64,000 nucleotides of DNA from Rhizobium rosettiformans (GCF_016806065.1 NZ_CP032405.1:2756001-2820000); one strand, 5' to 3'; numbered from the stretch's first letter, positions 26,117-36,165 are shown. Notes: generated by a model from the sequence alone, not told the origin. Numbers and translations are program-made.

Positions 26117-27269
26117 CGCGCCAGGTGTTGCGGCCGTCGGCCTTGGCGGCGTAGAGCGCCCGGTCGGCCATGTCGAGCAAGCGTTCGAAGTCTCCCTCGG
26201 ACTGGATCCTGCCTGAGACCGCGCCGACGCTGATCGTCACATAGGTGTTCCGGTCGCCGGTAAAGCCGTGGGCAATGCCGAGCTGGCGCACGGCGCGGCG
26301 CAGGCTCTCGGCCAGCGTCGGTGCCATGTCGGAATCGGCGTCGGAGAGGATGGCGAGAAATTCCTCGCCGCCGTGGCGGGCGAGATGCGCCTCCATCGGC
26401 AGCGCCCGGCGCATGGCGCGGGCCACCCGTTTCAGACATTCGTCGCCGGCGCCATGGCCATAGGCGTCGTTATAGGCCTTGAAGTGATCGACATCGGCAA
26501 CCAGCAGCACCACGCGCCGCGCCTCGTCCGACACGTCTGTCGCCAGCCGCATCAGCTCCATCTCGGTGCCGCGGCGATTGGCAAGCCTGGTCAGCGGGTC
26601 GGTGACGGAGAGCCGTGCGAGATCCTTGTTCTGCCGCGACAACTCCCGCTTCAGCGCCTCGTTTTCCTGCATCTGCAGATGGCTGGTGAGCGCCTCGACT
26701 TCCAGCTGATAGGAGACAAGCAGCGTCATCAGCACCGTCGGCATGTAGACCGCCAGATGCTGGATGACATAGGAGGGGCTCGCCCCCTGAAGGAGCCAAA
26801 TGGCGGAGTAGTTGAGGCAGAAGGTGAAGATGCTGGCCCGCAGCGCCGGACGGAACGGCGAGGCGGCAGCGATCGTGATCGCCATCTGGAAGGTCGCGGC
26901 CGCATAGAAGTAAGTGAGCACACCCGGGCTCGAACTGGACACCAGGATCGCGCACCAGCAGACATTGGCGAGAAGCGCCACCAGGATCGCAGCGATCTCC
27001 TTCTTCTCGATCGGATGATTGCCGGCAATGTAGAAGAGGAGGCCGATCGCGATCGGCAGCATCACCCCGAAGCGCAGCACCGCCGACAGCAGGGTGACGT
27101 CGCCCAGCAACCACAGATCGAAGAGGAAACAAGCGAGATAGAAGATCAGAACACAGACGACGGCCGCTTTCAGCATTCGGCTGCGTAAAGCTGCGCGATC
27201 TTCGAGGAATGCCGCATACTGCTCCACCGTCAATCGGGGCCTAGCGGGAAGTCCGAGCCATCTCATCAT
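26079..27269 (-). CDS. Membrane diguanylate cyclase (GGDEF)
   Basis: 396 residues: about six transmembrane segments (45-205), a short coiled coil (HLQMQENEALKRELSRQNKD) and a C-terminal GGDEF domain with VTDPLTRLANRRGTEMEL, DVDHFKAYNDAYGHGAGDEC and active-site loop RHGGEEF. It should synthesise cyclic di-GMP. No RxxD I-site is visible. Same architecture as the cyclase at 35005-36165. Converges on the 7TM cyclase and overlaps it by 38 bp at the 3' ends, so the two mRNAs could pair. Confidence 0.88.
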   Translation of the reverse strand: MMRWLGLPARPRLTVEQYAAFLEDRAALRSRMLKAAVVCVLIFYLACFLFDLWLLGDVTLLSAVLRFGVMLPIAIGLLFYIAGNHPIEKKEIAAILVALLANVCWCAILVSSSSPGVLTYFYAAATFQMAITIAAASPFRPALRASIFTFCLNYSAIWLLQGASPSYVIQHLAVYMPTVLMTLLVSYQLEVEALTSHLQMQENEALKRELSRQNKDLARLSVTDPLTRLANRRGTEMELMRLATDVSDEARRVVLLVADVDHFKAYNDAYGHGAGDECLKRVARAMRRALPMEAHLARHGGEEFLAILSDADSDMAPTLAESLRRAVRQLGIAHGFTGDRNTYVTISVGAVSGRIQSEGDFERLLDMADRALYAAKADGRNTWRVSLDEDEARVVA

Positions 27270-27584
27270 GGATGTCCAATCACCGATTGAAATATATGAA
27301 CCGTCGAAAACGGCTGAAATCTATGTCTGGCCCCCTTAATTTGGGGTGAAGGCGATGTGCCAATACGAGAAATCATGGATGAACACAAGCGCCATGGTAA
27401 ACCCCCGGTAAACATCGGGAGACCTGAAAATCCCTGGAAGCTGCAACCTGTTTCAATTCAGGATGGTAGGCGAGGGTGGCCGGAGACTTGTGCCTGAATG
27501 ACACGAACGGGCTGTCAAAAGCCGGCGGATCGCTGTCGCGATTCGCAGTCGCCTTGCTTGAGGCGCGGTAAACTTGTGATTGTC
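27270..27584. other. Intergenic region before the cyclase gene
   Basis: About 315 bp between the minus-strand cyclase (start) and the minus-strand PBP (stop). A frame running through it on the plus strand is the antisense shadow of the PBP. Two GGTAAAC repeats lie near 27404-27421. No gene is apparent; a promoter for the cyclase is expected. Confidence 0.4.
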
Positions 27585-29837
27585 TTAACGGCCGGTCGAG
27601 CCGGTCGTTTGCGGCTCGATGGCGGCCTGGGCCGTCCCGGCCGGTGCCGAAAGCGCGTCGGCGGATTTCAGCCGCGTTGCAAGCTCCCGGATCAGGCGGG
27701 TCGATTGCGAAGACAGCGAGCGCGGCCGCACCATCGGCGGCAGCGCATCCGGATTGGCCGCATCCGCCACTTGGGGCTTGGCTTCCTTCTCCGGCATCGG
27801 CTGGTCGACGCCGGGGATCGGCTTGATGTCGATGCCCTGATGGGCATAGTCCATCAGCTTCTTGAAGGTCATGGCCGGAAGCGAGCCGCCCGTCATGTTG
27901 TTGGTCGAGGTGTAGTCGTCGTTTCCGAACCAGACGGCGGCGGTGTAATTGCCGGTATAGCCAACGAACCAGGCATCGCGGTAAGCCTGCGTCGTGCCGG
28001 TCTTGCCGCCGGTCAGGATCCCATCGACGGCGGCGCGCCTCGCCGTACCGATATAGGGGATCTTGGTCATCATCTGGTTCATCGAGCGGGCCGCCTGTTC
28101 CGTCAGGATGCGCTCGGGCGCGGGCGCGTCGCGCTCGAAGTCGTAAAGCACGTCGCCGGCATAATTGACGATCTGCGCTATGCCGTGGCGGCGCGAGGCG
28201 TAACCGTCGGCCGGGAGCACGGCATAGGCCGTCGCCTGGTCCATGACGGTGACTTCCGACGTGCCGAGCGGGATCGTAACGTCCTTCTTGATCGGCGTCT
28301 CCACACCCATCGCCCTGGTGGTCTGGATGATCGCGTCGATGCCGAATTTTTCCTTGGCGAGCCGGACCGGGATCGTGTTGATCGATTTCGCCAGCGCCGT
28401 TTCCATGGTGACGCGCCCGGAAAAGCTGCGACCATAATTCTGCGGGCTCCAATTGCCCCAGGCGACCGGCGCGTCGACCACGACGGTTTGCGGCGTATAG
28501 CCGTTCTCCATGGCCAGCGCGAAAGTATACATCTTGAACGAGGAGCCTGGCTGGCGCAGCGCCCGCGTGGCGCGGTTGAACTGGCTCTCGCCGTAGTCGC
28601 GTCCGCCGACCATGGCGCGCACCGCCCCGCCGTTTTCGACCATCACCAGGGCGCCCTGCTTGACGTTGTAGCTTTCGCCATATTCGCGCAGCGACGAGGC
28701 GACAGCCTCCTCGGCTGCCTGCTGCAGGCCGAGATCGATCGTGGTGCGCACCACCAGTGTATGATCCTTGAAGCGGGCGGCGATCCGCTGGACTTCTTCG
28801 AAGGCCCAGTCGAGGAAGAAGTCGGGCGCTTCCTTCTTGTCGCGATCGATGACGGAGGCCGGATTGCGACGCGCCGCCACCACCTGGCCCTCGGTCATCA
28901 GGCCGCTCTGCACCATGTTGGTGAGCACGTCATTGGCGCGCGCCCGCGCCGCCGGCAGATTGACATGCGGGGCATATTTGGCCGGCGCCTTGAACAGGCC
29001 GGCCAGCATCGCCGCTTCCGCCAGCGTCACCTCGGTGATGTTCTTGCCGAAATAGAATTGCGAGGCGGCTGCTGCGCCAAACGTGCCGCCGCCCATATAG
29101 GCGCGGTCGAGATAGAGCGAGAGGATCTCCTGCTTGGAGAGATTGGCCTCCAGCCACAGTGCCAGATAAGCTTCCTTGATCTTGCGCTCGATGGAGCGCT
29201 CATTGGTGAGGAAGAGGTTCTTCGCCAGCTGCTGCGTCAGCGTCGAGCCGCCCTGAACGACCGAACCCGCCTTGGCATTTTCCGTCATGGCGCGGGCAAG
29301 GCCGATGAAATCGATGCCAAAGTGATCGAAGAAGCGCCGGTCTTCCGTCGCCAGAACCGCCTTGACCAGATGGTCCGGCAGCTCATCGACCGGAACGGAG
29401 TTTTCATGGATGATGCCGCGATGGCCGATCGTGTTGCCGTAACGGTCGAGGAAGGTGACGGCGAAATTGTCGTGGTTGCGCCAGTCTTTCTTGGTTTCCT
29501 CAAGGGCCGGCTGGGCGAGCGCGAGCAGGAGAACCATGCCCGCCGTGCCCAGCGTCATGGCTTCGCCGGCGATCTCGAAGCCGAGCTTTTTGAGGCCGCG
29601 CACACGGAAACGGCGGAAGAAGATGGTGATCTCTTCCCAGGCCTCGGCGAGGTCGTAACCGGCATTCCACAGCGTCGAATCGAGCCAGCTGTCGATCTTG
29701 AGAAAGAAGTGGCGCTTCAGCTTCCGTGGCTTTTCGGGGCTTGCCGAGGAGGCGCCGGAGGCTGGCCGATCGATGCCGTCGGCGCCGCCGAGGCGTTCCG
29801 CAGGCTGAAGATCGTCAGGCTTGTCCTTGTCGGCCAC
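27585..29837 (-). CDS. Class A penicillin-binding protein (bifunctional PBP1)
   Basis: 750 residues. A cytoplasmic N terminus (about 1-95) and one transmembrane helix precede a GT51 transglycosylase domain (about 135-310; VLATEDRRFFDHFGID with catalytic Glu, then GGSTLTQQLAKNLFLT) and a transpeptidase domain with active-site SxxK in PGSSFKMYTF, SxN in KSINT and KTG in GGKTGTTQAYRDAW. Both activities appear intact, so it polymerises and cross-links peptidoglycan in the periplasm. The tail is low in complexity. Transcribed alone; a 792-residue antisense frame is a shadow of this gene. Confidence 0.92.
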   Translation of the reverse strand: MADKDKPDDLQPAERLGGADGIDRPASGASSASPEKPRKLKRHFFLKIDSWLDSTLWNAGYDLAEAWEEITIFFRRFRVRGLKKLGFEIAGEAMTLGTAGMVLLLALAQPALEETKKDWRNHDNFAVTFLDRYGNTIGHRGIIHENSVPVDELPDHLVKAVLATEDRRFFDHFGIDFIGLARAMTENAKAGSVVQGGSTLTQQLAKNLFLTNERSIERKIKEAYLALWLEANLSKQEILSLYLDRAYMGGGTFGAAAASQFYFGKNITEVTLAEAAMLAGLFKAPAKYAPHVNLPAARARANDVLTNMVQSGLMTEGQVVAARRNPASVIDRDKKEAPDFFLDWAFEEVQRIAARFKDHTLVVRTTIDLGLQQAAEEAVASSLREYGESYNVKQGALVMVENGGAVRAMVGGRDYGESQFNRATRALRQPGSSFKMYTFALAMENGYTPQTVVVDAPVAWGNWSPQNYGRSFSGRVTMETALAKSINTIPVRLAKEKFGIDAIIQTTRAMGVETPIKKDVTIPLGTSEVTVMDQATAYAVLPADGYASRRHGIAQIVNYAGDVLYDFERDAPAPERILTEQAARSMNQMMTKIPYIGTARRAAVDGILTGGKTGTTQAYRDAWFVGYTGNYTAAVWFGNDDYTSTNNMTGGSLPAMTFKKLMDYAHQGIDIKPIPGVDQPMPEKEAKPQVADAANPDALPPMVRPRSLSSQSTRLIRELATRLKSADALSAPAGTAQAAIEPQTTGSTGR

Positions 29838-30119
29838 CGTGGCTTTTTCCCGAAAACTTGTTGTCGGCTCCCTTGACGCGCCCGCCGATTGGGATCAGGA
29901 CCCGGAGAGATTACGGGCGTGTCGTCATTATGTGAGTGATGGTCGATTTGCCGTAAAAGAACAAGCGGTTTCGCCGGCCATGGTGAACCCGGCGCGGCCC
30001 CGGACGCGCTTTTGGCAGCAGGCGTTGCACCCCGGCCACCGACTGGCCGAGGATGGAGGCCAGCGCCGCAGCAGGATGCAGCAGCAAGACCGAAAGATCA
30101 CAGTCAGTTGAACGAGACG

Positions 30120-30584
30120 ATGACCGAACAGCCCTTCTGGAAAACCAAGACGCTCGCCGAGATGAGCAACACAGAATGGGAAAGCCTCTGCGATGGCTGT
30201 GGCCTCTGTTGTCTCAACAAACTCGAAGATTGGGACACTGGCGAGGTGGTCTTCACTTCGGTTGCCTGCAAGCTGCTTGACGGTCACAGCTGTCGCTGTT
30301 CCGACTACGAAAATCGCCAGGAAACCGTGCCCGACTGCATCCAGCTGACGCTTAAGGGCCTCCGCGAAATCCAGTGGCTGCCACCGACCTGCGGCTACCG
30401 GCTGATCGATGAAGGCCTCGACCTCTACTGGTGGCACCCGCTGGTCTCGGGCAGTGCGGAAACGGTGCATCAAGCCGGAATTTCAGCCCGCGGCCGGACG
30501 ATCTCGGAGGAGGGGCTCGATGTCGAGGATCTCGAAGATTACGTGGTCGACTGGCCGATGCGGGTTGGCGCGGAGCGGGATTGA
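30120..30584 (+). CDS. YcgN family cysteine cluster protein
   Basis: 154 residues (UPF0260). Cysteine cluster motifs are [38 protein letters not shown] and TVPDCIQLT, probably binding a metal or Fe-S cluster. The C-terminal part ([20 protein letters not shown]) is conserved across proteobacteria. Start [12 protein letters not shown] is conserved in the family; upstream in-frame sequence is not. Function unknown. It is followed by a perfect 10-bp hairpin at 30602-30629. Confidence 0.85.
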   Translation: MTEQPFWKTKTLAEMSNTEWESLCDGCGLCCLNKLEDWDTGEVVFTSVACKLLDGHSCRCSDYENRQETVPDCIQLTLKGLREIQWLPPTCGYRLIDEGLDLYWWHPLVSGSAETVHQAGISARGRTISEEGLDVEDLEDYVVDWPMRVGAERD

Positions 30585-30601
30585 GGGGCTCGCGAGGTGC
30601 T

Positions 30602-30629
30602 TGAGGCCTAGTTGTTGACCTAGGCCTCA
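30602..30629 (+). terminator. Hairpin after ycgN-like gene
   Basis: TGAGGCCTAG (30602-30611) and CTAGGCCTCA (30620-30629) form a perfect 10-bp stem with an 8-nt loop, 18 bp after the stop. There is no T-run, so it may protect the 3' end or act as a weak or bidirectional terminator. Confidence 0.5.
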
Positions 30630-30813
30630 GCCGATGCCGAGGAAGACGGCGAGATTGCGGGTCAGCGCGAGCATCTTCTCTATTCTGCGCGTTTTGCAAG
30701 GTGCTCAGGTCTGGCCAGACAGCCTCTGAACCCTTTTGAGCTGGAAATCGACGCACCACCCCTTGACCCTCCCATGATGGGAAGGTCCATCTATGATGGC
30801 GGAGGTGACCGCC

Positions 30814-33450
30814 ATGAATATGCAGTCCAGGCCAGATCTGGCCAAGAACAAGAACGAAGCCATCCTTTTGCCTGTCGAGGGCATGACCTGCGCATCCTGT
30901 GTGCGGCGGGTGGAAAAGGCCGTGGCCGCGGTGCCAGGGGTCGAGGCGAGCGCGGTGAATTTTGCGACCGAGACGCTGTCGGTGACGCCGGGAAAGGGGT
31001 TTTCGGCAGACGCCTTGCTCGAAGCGATCGAAAAGGCCGGCTATGAAGCCAAGGCCGAGACGCTGGTGCTGGAGGTCGAGGACATGACCTGCGCATCCTG
31101 CGTGTCGCGGGTCGAGAAGGCCTTGAAATCGGTGCCGCCGGTCGAGACGGCAAGCGTCAATCTGGCAACCGGCGAGGCAATCGTGAAGGTGCTGGGCGGG
31201 GTCGACGCCTTGCCGGCGCTTATCGCAGCCGTGTCCAAAGCGGGGTATGCGGTCAGGCTCGTCGGTGCGTCGACGGATGGAGCCGCGGCCGGAAAAGGGC
31301 AGGGGGGCGTTGGCGAGGCCAGACCCGGCGAGGTTCCAGGAATGGCGCATCCGGCGGTCTCGGCAGGCCGGGCCGACGACAGCCGCGAGGCGCGCCGGGA
31401 GAAGGGAATATTGGGGCTGAAGCGCGATTTCCTGATCGCCTTCGTACTCACTCTGCCGCTTTTCGTCATGGAAATGGGCGCGCATCTCTATCCGCCGCTG
31501 CATCATGTGTTGATGCAGATTTTCCCCGGCAACAGTCTGTATCTCCTGCAGTTTGCGCTTGCGACGGCGGTTCTCGCCGGTCCCGGGCGACGCTTCTACT
31601 TGAAAGGCTTTCCGGCCCTCTGGCGTCTTGCCCCTGACATGAACGCGCTGGTCGCGATCGGTACCGGGGCGGCCTATCTCTATTCGCTGGTGACGACCTT
31701 TGCGCCTGAAATCCTGCCCGTCGATGCCCGGCATGTCTATTACGAGGCCGCGACCGTCATCGTCTCGCTGATCCTGCTCGGCCGGCTGCTGGAAGCGCGC
31801 GCCAAGGGCCGGACGGGGGCTGCGATCCGCAAACTGGCAGGCCTGCAGGCAAAGACTGCGCGGGTCGAGCGCGGCGGCGAGACGCGCGACGTGCCGCTGT
31901 CGGAGGTGAAGCTCGGTGACACCGTCGTGGTCCGTCCGGGCGAGCGTATTCCGGTGGATGGACGGGTGATCGACGGAGCAAGCGCCGTCGACGAGGCGAT
32001 GATTTCGGGCGAGCCGATCCCTGTCGAAAAGGGGCCGGGCGCCACCGTCATCGGCGGTACGGTCAACGGCTCCGGCTCTTTCCGTTTCGAGGCGACAGGC
32101 ATCGGCGCCGATATGATGCTCTCGCGCATCATTCGCATGGTCCAGGAGGCGCAAGGGGCGAAACTGCCGATCCAGAAGCTGGTCGATGAGGTCACGGCCT
32201 GGTTCGTGCCCGCAGTCATCGGTATCGCTGTTGTGACTTTTTTCCTATGGCTGATCTTGGGACCGGAGCCCGCCTATACCCATGGGCTCGTGGCGGCGGT
32301 GGCCGTGCTGATCATCGCCTGCCCCTGCGCCATGGGGCTCGCCACGCCCACCTCGATCATGGTCGGCACCGGCCGCGCCGCCGAAATCGGCGTTCTCTTC
32401 CGCAAGGGCGAGGCGCTGCAAAGTCTCTCCGCCATCGACTGGGTGGTCATGGACAAGACCGGCACGATCACGGCCGGAAAGCCTGAAGTGAGCGAGATCG
32501 TGACGGCAGAGGGGTTTGACGAGGCGGAGGTGCTGCGGCTGACGGCAAGCCTTGAGGCGCGCTCGGAGCACCCGCTGGCGGATGCCATCGTGCGCGCGGC
32601 GGAGGCGCAGGGGATGGCGCTGTCTGCCGTGGAGAATGTCGAAGCCGTTGCGGGGTTTGGCGTGACCGGGATGGTCGAAGGGCGGAAGATTGCAGCGGGG
32701 GCTGACCGGTTCATGGTGAAGCTCGGGGTGATGGCAGAGGGCGAGACATCGGATCTCACCGCCGCCGTCACCCGTCTTGCCGATGACGGCGCAAGCCCGC
32801 TTTTCGTTGCCATCGACGGCAGGCTCGCCGCCGCCATTGCGGTCGCCGATCCGATCAAGGAGATGAGTGAACAGGCGATTGCAGCCCTGAAGGCCCGGGG
32901 TCTGAAGCTTGTCATGGTGACCGGCGACAACCGGCGCACGGCCGACGCCGTGGCGAAAAAGGCGGGCATCGATGCCGTAATCGCCGAAGTGCTGCCCGAG
33001 GGAAAGGTGAGCGCGATCAAGGACCTGCAGGCGAAAGGTGAGAAGGTCGCCTTTGTCGGCGACGGCATCAACGATGCGCCGGCGCTCGCCACCGCCGATG
33101 CCGGGATTGCCATCGGTACCGGCACCGACGTGGCGATCGAAAGCGCCGATGTCGTGCTGGTCGGCGGCGATCTCATGGGCGCGCTGCATGCGATCGAGCT
33201 CTCGGACAAGGTGATGGGCAATATCCGCCAGAACCTGTTCTGGGCCTTCGGTTATAACGTGGCGCTGATCCCGGTCGCGGCTGGGCTGCTCTATCCGTTC
33301 TTCGGCGTGACCTTTTCGCCGATGCTGGGGGCGGCCGCCATGGGGTTGTCGAGCGTGTTTGTGTTGTCGAATGCGTTGCGGTTGCGGACGGCGAAGGCGA
33401 CGGAAATCATCTCCCCCCTAGCGGGGGAGAAAGCAAAATCGAAGGCTTAG
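30814..33450 (+). CDS. copA: Copper-translocating P1B-type ATPase
   Basis: 878 residues from ATG 30814, fixed by a GGAGG 9 bp upstream. Two N-terminal HMA domains carry GMTCASC and DMTCASC. A membrane domain contains the CPC copper site (ACPCAMG, near 503); the ATPase core has DKTGTIT (near 547), TGDN and [10 protein letters not shown] (near 749). It exports Cu(I) from the cytoplasm. The last ~15 residues (from about [12 protein letters not shown]) and the stop codon are encoded by a family A repeat, so the natural C terminus may have been replaced. Followed by a MerR regulator and a CopZ-like chaperone. Confidence 0.93.
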   Translation: MNMQSRPDLAKNKNEAILLPVEGMTCASCVRRVEKAVAAVPGVEASAVNFATETLSVTPGKGFSADALLEAIEKAGYEAKAETLVLEVEDMTCASCVSRVEKALKSVPPVETASVNLATGEAIVKVLGGVDALPALIAAVSKAGYAVRLVGASTDGAAAGKGQGGVGEARPGEVPGMAHPAVSAGRADDSREARREKGILGLKRDFLIAFVLTLPLFVMEMGAHLYPPLHHVLMQIFPGNSLYLLQFALATAVLAGPGRRFYLKGFPALWRLAPDMNALVAIGTGAAYLYSLVTTFAPEILPVDARHVYYEAATVIVSLILLGRLLEARAKGRTGAAIRKLAGLQAKTARVERGGETRDVPLSEVKLGDTVVVRPGERIPVDGRVIDGASAVDEAMISGEPIPVEKGPGATVIGGTVNGSGSFRFEATGIGADMMLSRIIRMVQEAQGAKLPIQKLVDEVTAWFVPAVIGIAVVTFFLWLILGPEPAYTHGLVAAVAVLIIACPCAMGLATPTSIMVGTGRAAEIGVLFRKGEALQSLSAIDWVVMDKTGTITAGKPEVSEIVTAEGFDEAEVLRLTASLEARSEHPLADAIVRAAEAQGMALSAVENVEAVAGFGVTGMVEGRKIAAGADRFMVKLGVMAEGETSDLTAAVTRLADDGASPLFVAIDGRLAAAIAVADPIKEMSEQAIAALKARGLKLVMVTGDNRRTADAVAKKAGIDAVIAEVLPEGKVSAIKDLQAKGEKVAFVGDGINDAPALATADAGIAIGTGTDVAIESADVVLVGGDLMGALHAIELSDKVMGNIRQNLFWAFGYNVALIPVAAGLLYPFFGVTFSPMLGAAAMGLSSVFVLSNALRLRTAKATEIISPLAGEKAKSKA

Positions 33451-33535
33451 GCGGCTGGCGCTCGCCTAAGCCTTCGATTTTCCGTCCTCCCCCGCATGGG
33501 GGAGGTATCGCGGCCTCTCCCCCTGAGGGAGAGGA
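33410..33535. repeat. Family A element, partial copy at the copA 3' end
   Basis: Contains the hairpin AATCGAAGGCTTAGGCG/CGCCTAAGCCTTCGATT flanked by CTCCCC-type arms, as in the left half of full family A copies. The copA stop codon TAG (33448-33450) lies inside it. Confidence 0.7.
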
Positions 33536-33554
33536 ACTGAAGGAGAACAAGACC

Positions 33555-34004
33555 ATGACGATGAACATCGGCGAAGCCTCGCATGCCTCGGGCGTGTCGG
33601 CCAAGATGATCCGCTACTATGAGGAGATCGGGCTGATTGCGCCGGCGGGCCGCACGGCCTCGAATTACCGGGTCTATGATGCCGACAGCGTCAACCGGCT
33701 GCGTTTCGTGCGGCGCTCGCGCAGCCTCGGCTTTTCGCTCGAGGAGACCGAGCGGCTGTTGAAGCTCTGGGACGACAAGGAACGCGCGAGTGCCGAAGTG
33801 AAGGCCTTGGCGCTCGCCCATGTCGAGGAGCTGGAAGGAAAGATCGCCGAGATGCAGGCAATGCGTGACACGTTGGCTCATCTCGCCGAGCGCTGCCTCG
33901 GCAATGACCGGCCTAACTGCCCGATCCTTGCCGATCTCGAGGGCAAGCCGCTGCGGCAAAAGACCGCCGGAAAGGACAAGGCCGGGGACTGCTGCGGGGA
34001 TTGA
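33555..34004 (+). CDS. hmrR: MerR family copper-responsive regulator (CueR/HmrR type)
   Basis: 149 residues. N-terminal MerR winged helix (MNIGEASHASGVSAKMIRYY, EEIGLIAPAGRT, NYRVYD), a dimerisation coiled coil and a C-terminal metal loop CLGNDRPNC with the two cysteines that bind Cu(I) in CueR/HmrR. It should activate copA by DNA distortion when copper is high. Start set by GAAGGAGA before 33555. It lies between copA and copZ on the same strand, consistent with a copper-resistance cluster. No classical MerR operator was identified near copA. Confidence 0.87.
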   Translation: MTMNIGEASHASGVSAKMIRYYEEIGLIAPAGRTASNYRVYDADSVNRLRFVRRSRSLGFSLEETERLLKLWDDKERASAEVKALALAHVEELEGKIAEMQAMRDTLAHLAERCLGNDRPNCPILADLEGKPLRQKTAGKDKAGDCCGD

Positions 34005-34082
34005 CCTTGTCCCCGTGGGAAGGTGCAGAAAGGGGTTGGAAGCGACGGCTTGAAGCCGTCGGCAACAAGGAAGGACAAGACC

Positions 34083-34286
34083 ATGATCGGACAGACGATT
34101 TTCAAGATCGAGGACATGACTTGCGGGCATTGCGAGAAGACCGTGGTCAAGGCCTTGGCGGCTGTGTTGCCGGGAAGTGCCGTGACCATCGATCTCGCCG
34201 CCCGCAAGGCCTTTGTCGAGGGCGATGCTGTCCTTGCCGAACAGGCGATCCGCGAGGCGGGTTACACGCCGGTGCGGGAGGTTTGA
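34083..34286 (+). CDS. copZ: CopZ-like heavy-metal-associated chaperone
   Basis: 67 residues, a single HMA domain with the metal site MTCGHC in KIEDMTCGHCEKTVVKAL. Such proteins carry Cu(I) to CopA. Start chosen at MIGQTIFKIEDM; the frame extends 20 codons upstream without similarity. It lies 78 bp after hmrR and belongs to the copper cluster. Confidence 0.85.
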   Translation: MIGQTIFKIEDMTCGHCEKTVVKALAAVLPGSAVTIDLAARKAFVEGDAVLAEQAIREAGYTPVREV

Positions 34287-34430
34287 GGGGGGTGAGCGAA
34301 TAGCGAATAGGGGTTAGGAGTTGTCCCGCAGCGGACAGCGATGATGACACAGGGTTGCCGCGCTGCTCGGAAATCAGTCCAATCTCCCAGCCTACTGCCT
34401 ACTGCCTCTCTTGCAATATATTCAAGTCTC

Positions 34431-34456
34431 AATATATATGTAGTATCGTATATATT
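34431..34456 (+). promoter_or_regulatory. AT-rich inverted repeat upstream of AhpD-like gene
   Basis: AATATATA (34431-34438) and TATATATT (34449-34456) are perfect 8-bp arms with a 10-bp spacer, ending 14 bp before the start codon and overlapping the likely promoter region. This AT-rich block stands out in GC-rich surroundings and looks like an operator for a dimeric regulator. Confidence 0.45.
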
Positions 34457-34470
34457 TTGGAGACGCCGCC

Positions 34471-34821
34471 ATGAGCAAGGACTACATCGCCATCACCCGG
34501 GATATCTCGAACGGGATCAAGACCTTGCGCAAGGACATTCCCGATGTGATGCAGGGCTTTTCGGCCATGGCCGGTGCGGCGACCAAGGACGGGGCGCTGT
34601 CGAAGAAGGTGAAGGAACTGGTGGCGCTCGGCATTGCGATCTCCACCCGCTGCGACGGCTGCATCGGCTTTCACACGGAAGCGCTGATCAAGCTTGGTTG
34701 CACCAAGGCGGAATTCGAGGAGGCGCTGGGGCTTGCGGTCTACATGGGCGGTGGCCCGTCGCTGATGTATGCGGGCGATGCCATGGCCGCCTGGGAGCAG
34801 TTCGGTGGACCGAAGGCCTGA
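34471..34821 (+). CDS. Carboxymuconolactone decarboxylase (AhpD-like) family protein
   Basis: 116 residues, all-helical, with the CxxC-H signature TRCDGCIGFHTEALIKLG of AhpD-like proteins, in which the cysteines act in peroxide reduction or alkylation chemistry. The rest (LSKKVKELVALGIAIS) matches family length. A GGAG Shine-Dalgarno fixes the start, and an AT-rich inverted repeat at 34431-34456 suggests specific regulation. The gene is monocistronic after copZ; a role in oxidative or metal stress is possible. Confidence 0.83.
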   Translation: MSKDYIAITRDISNGIKTLRKDIPDVMQGFSAMAGAATKDGALSKKVKELVALGIAISTRCDGCIGFHTEALIKLGCTKAEFEEALGLAVYMGGGPSLMYAGDAMAAWEQFGGPKA

Positions 34822-35004
34822 GGCAACTCAGGTCGGGCCTAAGCCGGGGACTAGTCTGGTGCGACGCCGCAGGGTCGCGGCCCAAAAAATGCCGGGCCAG
34901 CTTCATTTTGCGTGCTCTAAATTAGCGAAAAATTTGCCGCCATCCGCCATGGTGAAACCCGATGCGGCGCTGTTCGAGCGTCGCCAGGGAGCAATGGCCA
35001 GGGC

Positions 35005-36165
35005 ATGCAGACGGAGACGGGCGCGAAAGGGCGGTTGAACTGGCTGCTGCGCATGGCCCCCGAGGTGGAACGGGCCGAGGAACGGGATTTCGGCGCCGAA
35101 CGCATCCGGCATCTGCGCCATGCGATCATCGTCGGCCTGATCGTCTACAACATCTACAATCTCACCAGCCTGCACCTGATGGCAGACATCCAGCCCTTCA
35201 CGGTCGCCATGCGCCTCTTCGTGCTGGTGCCGGGCTCGCTGGCGATCTTCTACCTCGTGCCGCGCGTGCCGCCGGCACTGCGCGAACTGCTCCTGCTCGG
35301 CGGCATGTTCGTCGCAAGCCTTCTGCCGCTCTATCTGCTCTATATCTCCCAATCGGCCTATGCGACCTATACGCTTGGCGAACTGCCGCTCGTGCTGCTC
35401 TTCGGCAACATGTTGCTGGTGCTGCGTTTTCGCTTGGCCCTGATCTTCACCGCCGTCACCTGCCTGACGGCGCTTTTCGTCATTCACGCCAAGCCGGGGC
35501 TGGACGAGAACCTGATCTTTCCGCTGACCGTGCAGGTGGTGACCGGCCTCTTCTTCACGCTATACGGCAACTGGCATGTCGAGAGACAGCGCTGTCTCAC
35601 CTATCTCGCCCGCTACGATGCGCAGAACCGTGCCGACATTGCAGAGCGCCGCGGCGACCAGTTGCGCGATCTGACGCTCACCGACATGCTGACCGGGATT
35701 GCCAACCGCCGGCATCTCGACGAAACGCTGCATGCCTGGCTCGAGAGCCGCAGCGACGTGCTCTTGCTGATGGTCGATGTCGATCACTTCAAGGCCTTCA
35801 ACGACTGTTTCGGTCATGTCGCTGGCGACGACTGCCTGCGCCGTATCGCGTCTACACTCTCGACCTTCGCCTCCCGCCATGAGGGGTTTGCCGCGCGTTA
35901 CGGCGGCGAGGAATTCACCCTGCTGTTTGCCGTGGACAGCGATACCGGTGGCGCCTTTCTGGCCGACCGGCTGGTGCGCGCCGTGCGCGAGCTTTCGATC
36001 CCGCATCCGGCCCGCGCCGACGGGCTTTCGCATGTCACAGTCTCGGTCGGCTATGCCGGGACCGGCGAGGGCGGCGTTCGGGGAGCGCGCGATCTGGTGA
36101 CCCGGGCGGATCTGGCGCTTTACGAGGCGAAGAGTGCTGGGCGCAACAGGTCGAAGGCGGGATGA
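35005..36165 (+). CDS. Membrane diguanylate cyclase (GGDEF)
   Basis: 386 residues: about six transmembrane helices between 35 and 190 (IVGLIVYNIYNLTSLHLM; LLVLRFRLALIFTAVTCL and others), then a GGDEF domain with LTDMLTGIANRRHLDETL, DVDHFKAFNDCFGHVAGDDC and the active-site loop RYGGEEF. The RxxD I-site is not visible. It makes cyclic di-GMP; the sensed signal is unknown. Third cyclase in 12 kb. It ends just before the GTA cluster and its repeat-rich spacers. Confidence 0.86.
   Translation: MQTETGAKGRLNWLLRMAPEVERAEERDFGAERIRHLRHAIIVGLIVYNIYNLTSLHLMADIQPFTVAMRLFVLVPGSLAIFYLVPRVPPALRELLLLGGMFVASLLPLYLLYISQSAYATYTLGELPLVLLFGNMLLVLRFRLALIFTAVTCLTALFVIHAKPGLDENLIFPLTVQVVTGLFFTLYGNWHVERQRCLTYLARYDAQNRADIAERRGDQLRDLTLTDMLTGIANRRHLDETLHAWLESRSDVLLLMVDVDHFKAFNDCFGHVAGDDCLRRIASTLSTFASRHEGFAARYGGEEFTLLFAVDSDTGGAFLADRLVRAVRELSIPHPARADGLSHVTVSVGYAGTGEGGVRGARDLVTRADLALYEAKSAGRNRSKAG

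Noticed and set aside
27498..29876. Large plus-strand frame of 792 codons
   Set aside because: It is the antisense shadow of the class A PBP gene (27585-29837 minus) and has no protein-family features.
30352..32154. 600-codon minus-strand frame
   Set aside because: Antisense shadow of the copA region; copA has complete P-type ATPase motifs.
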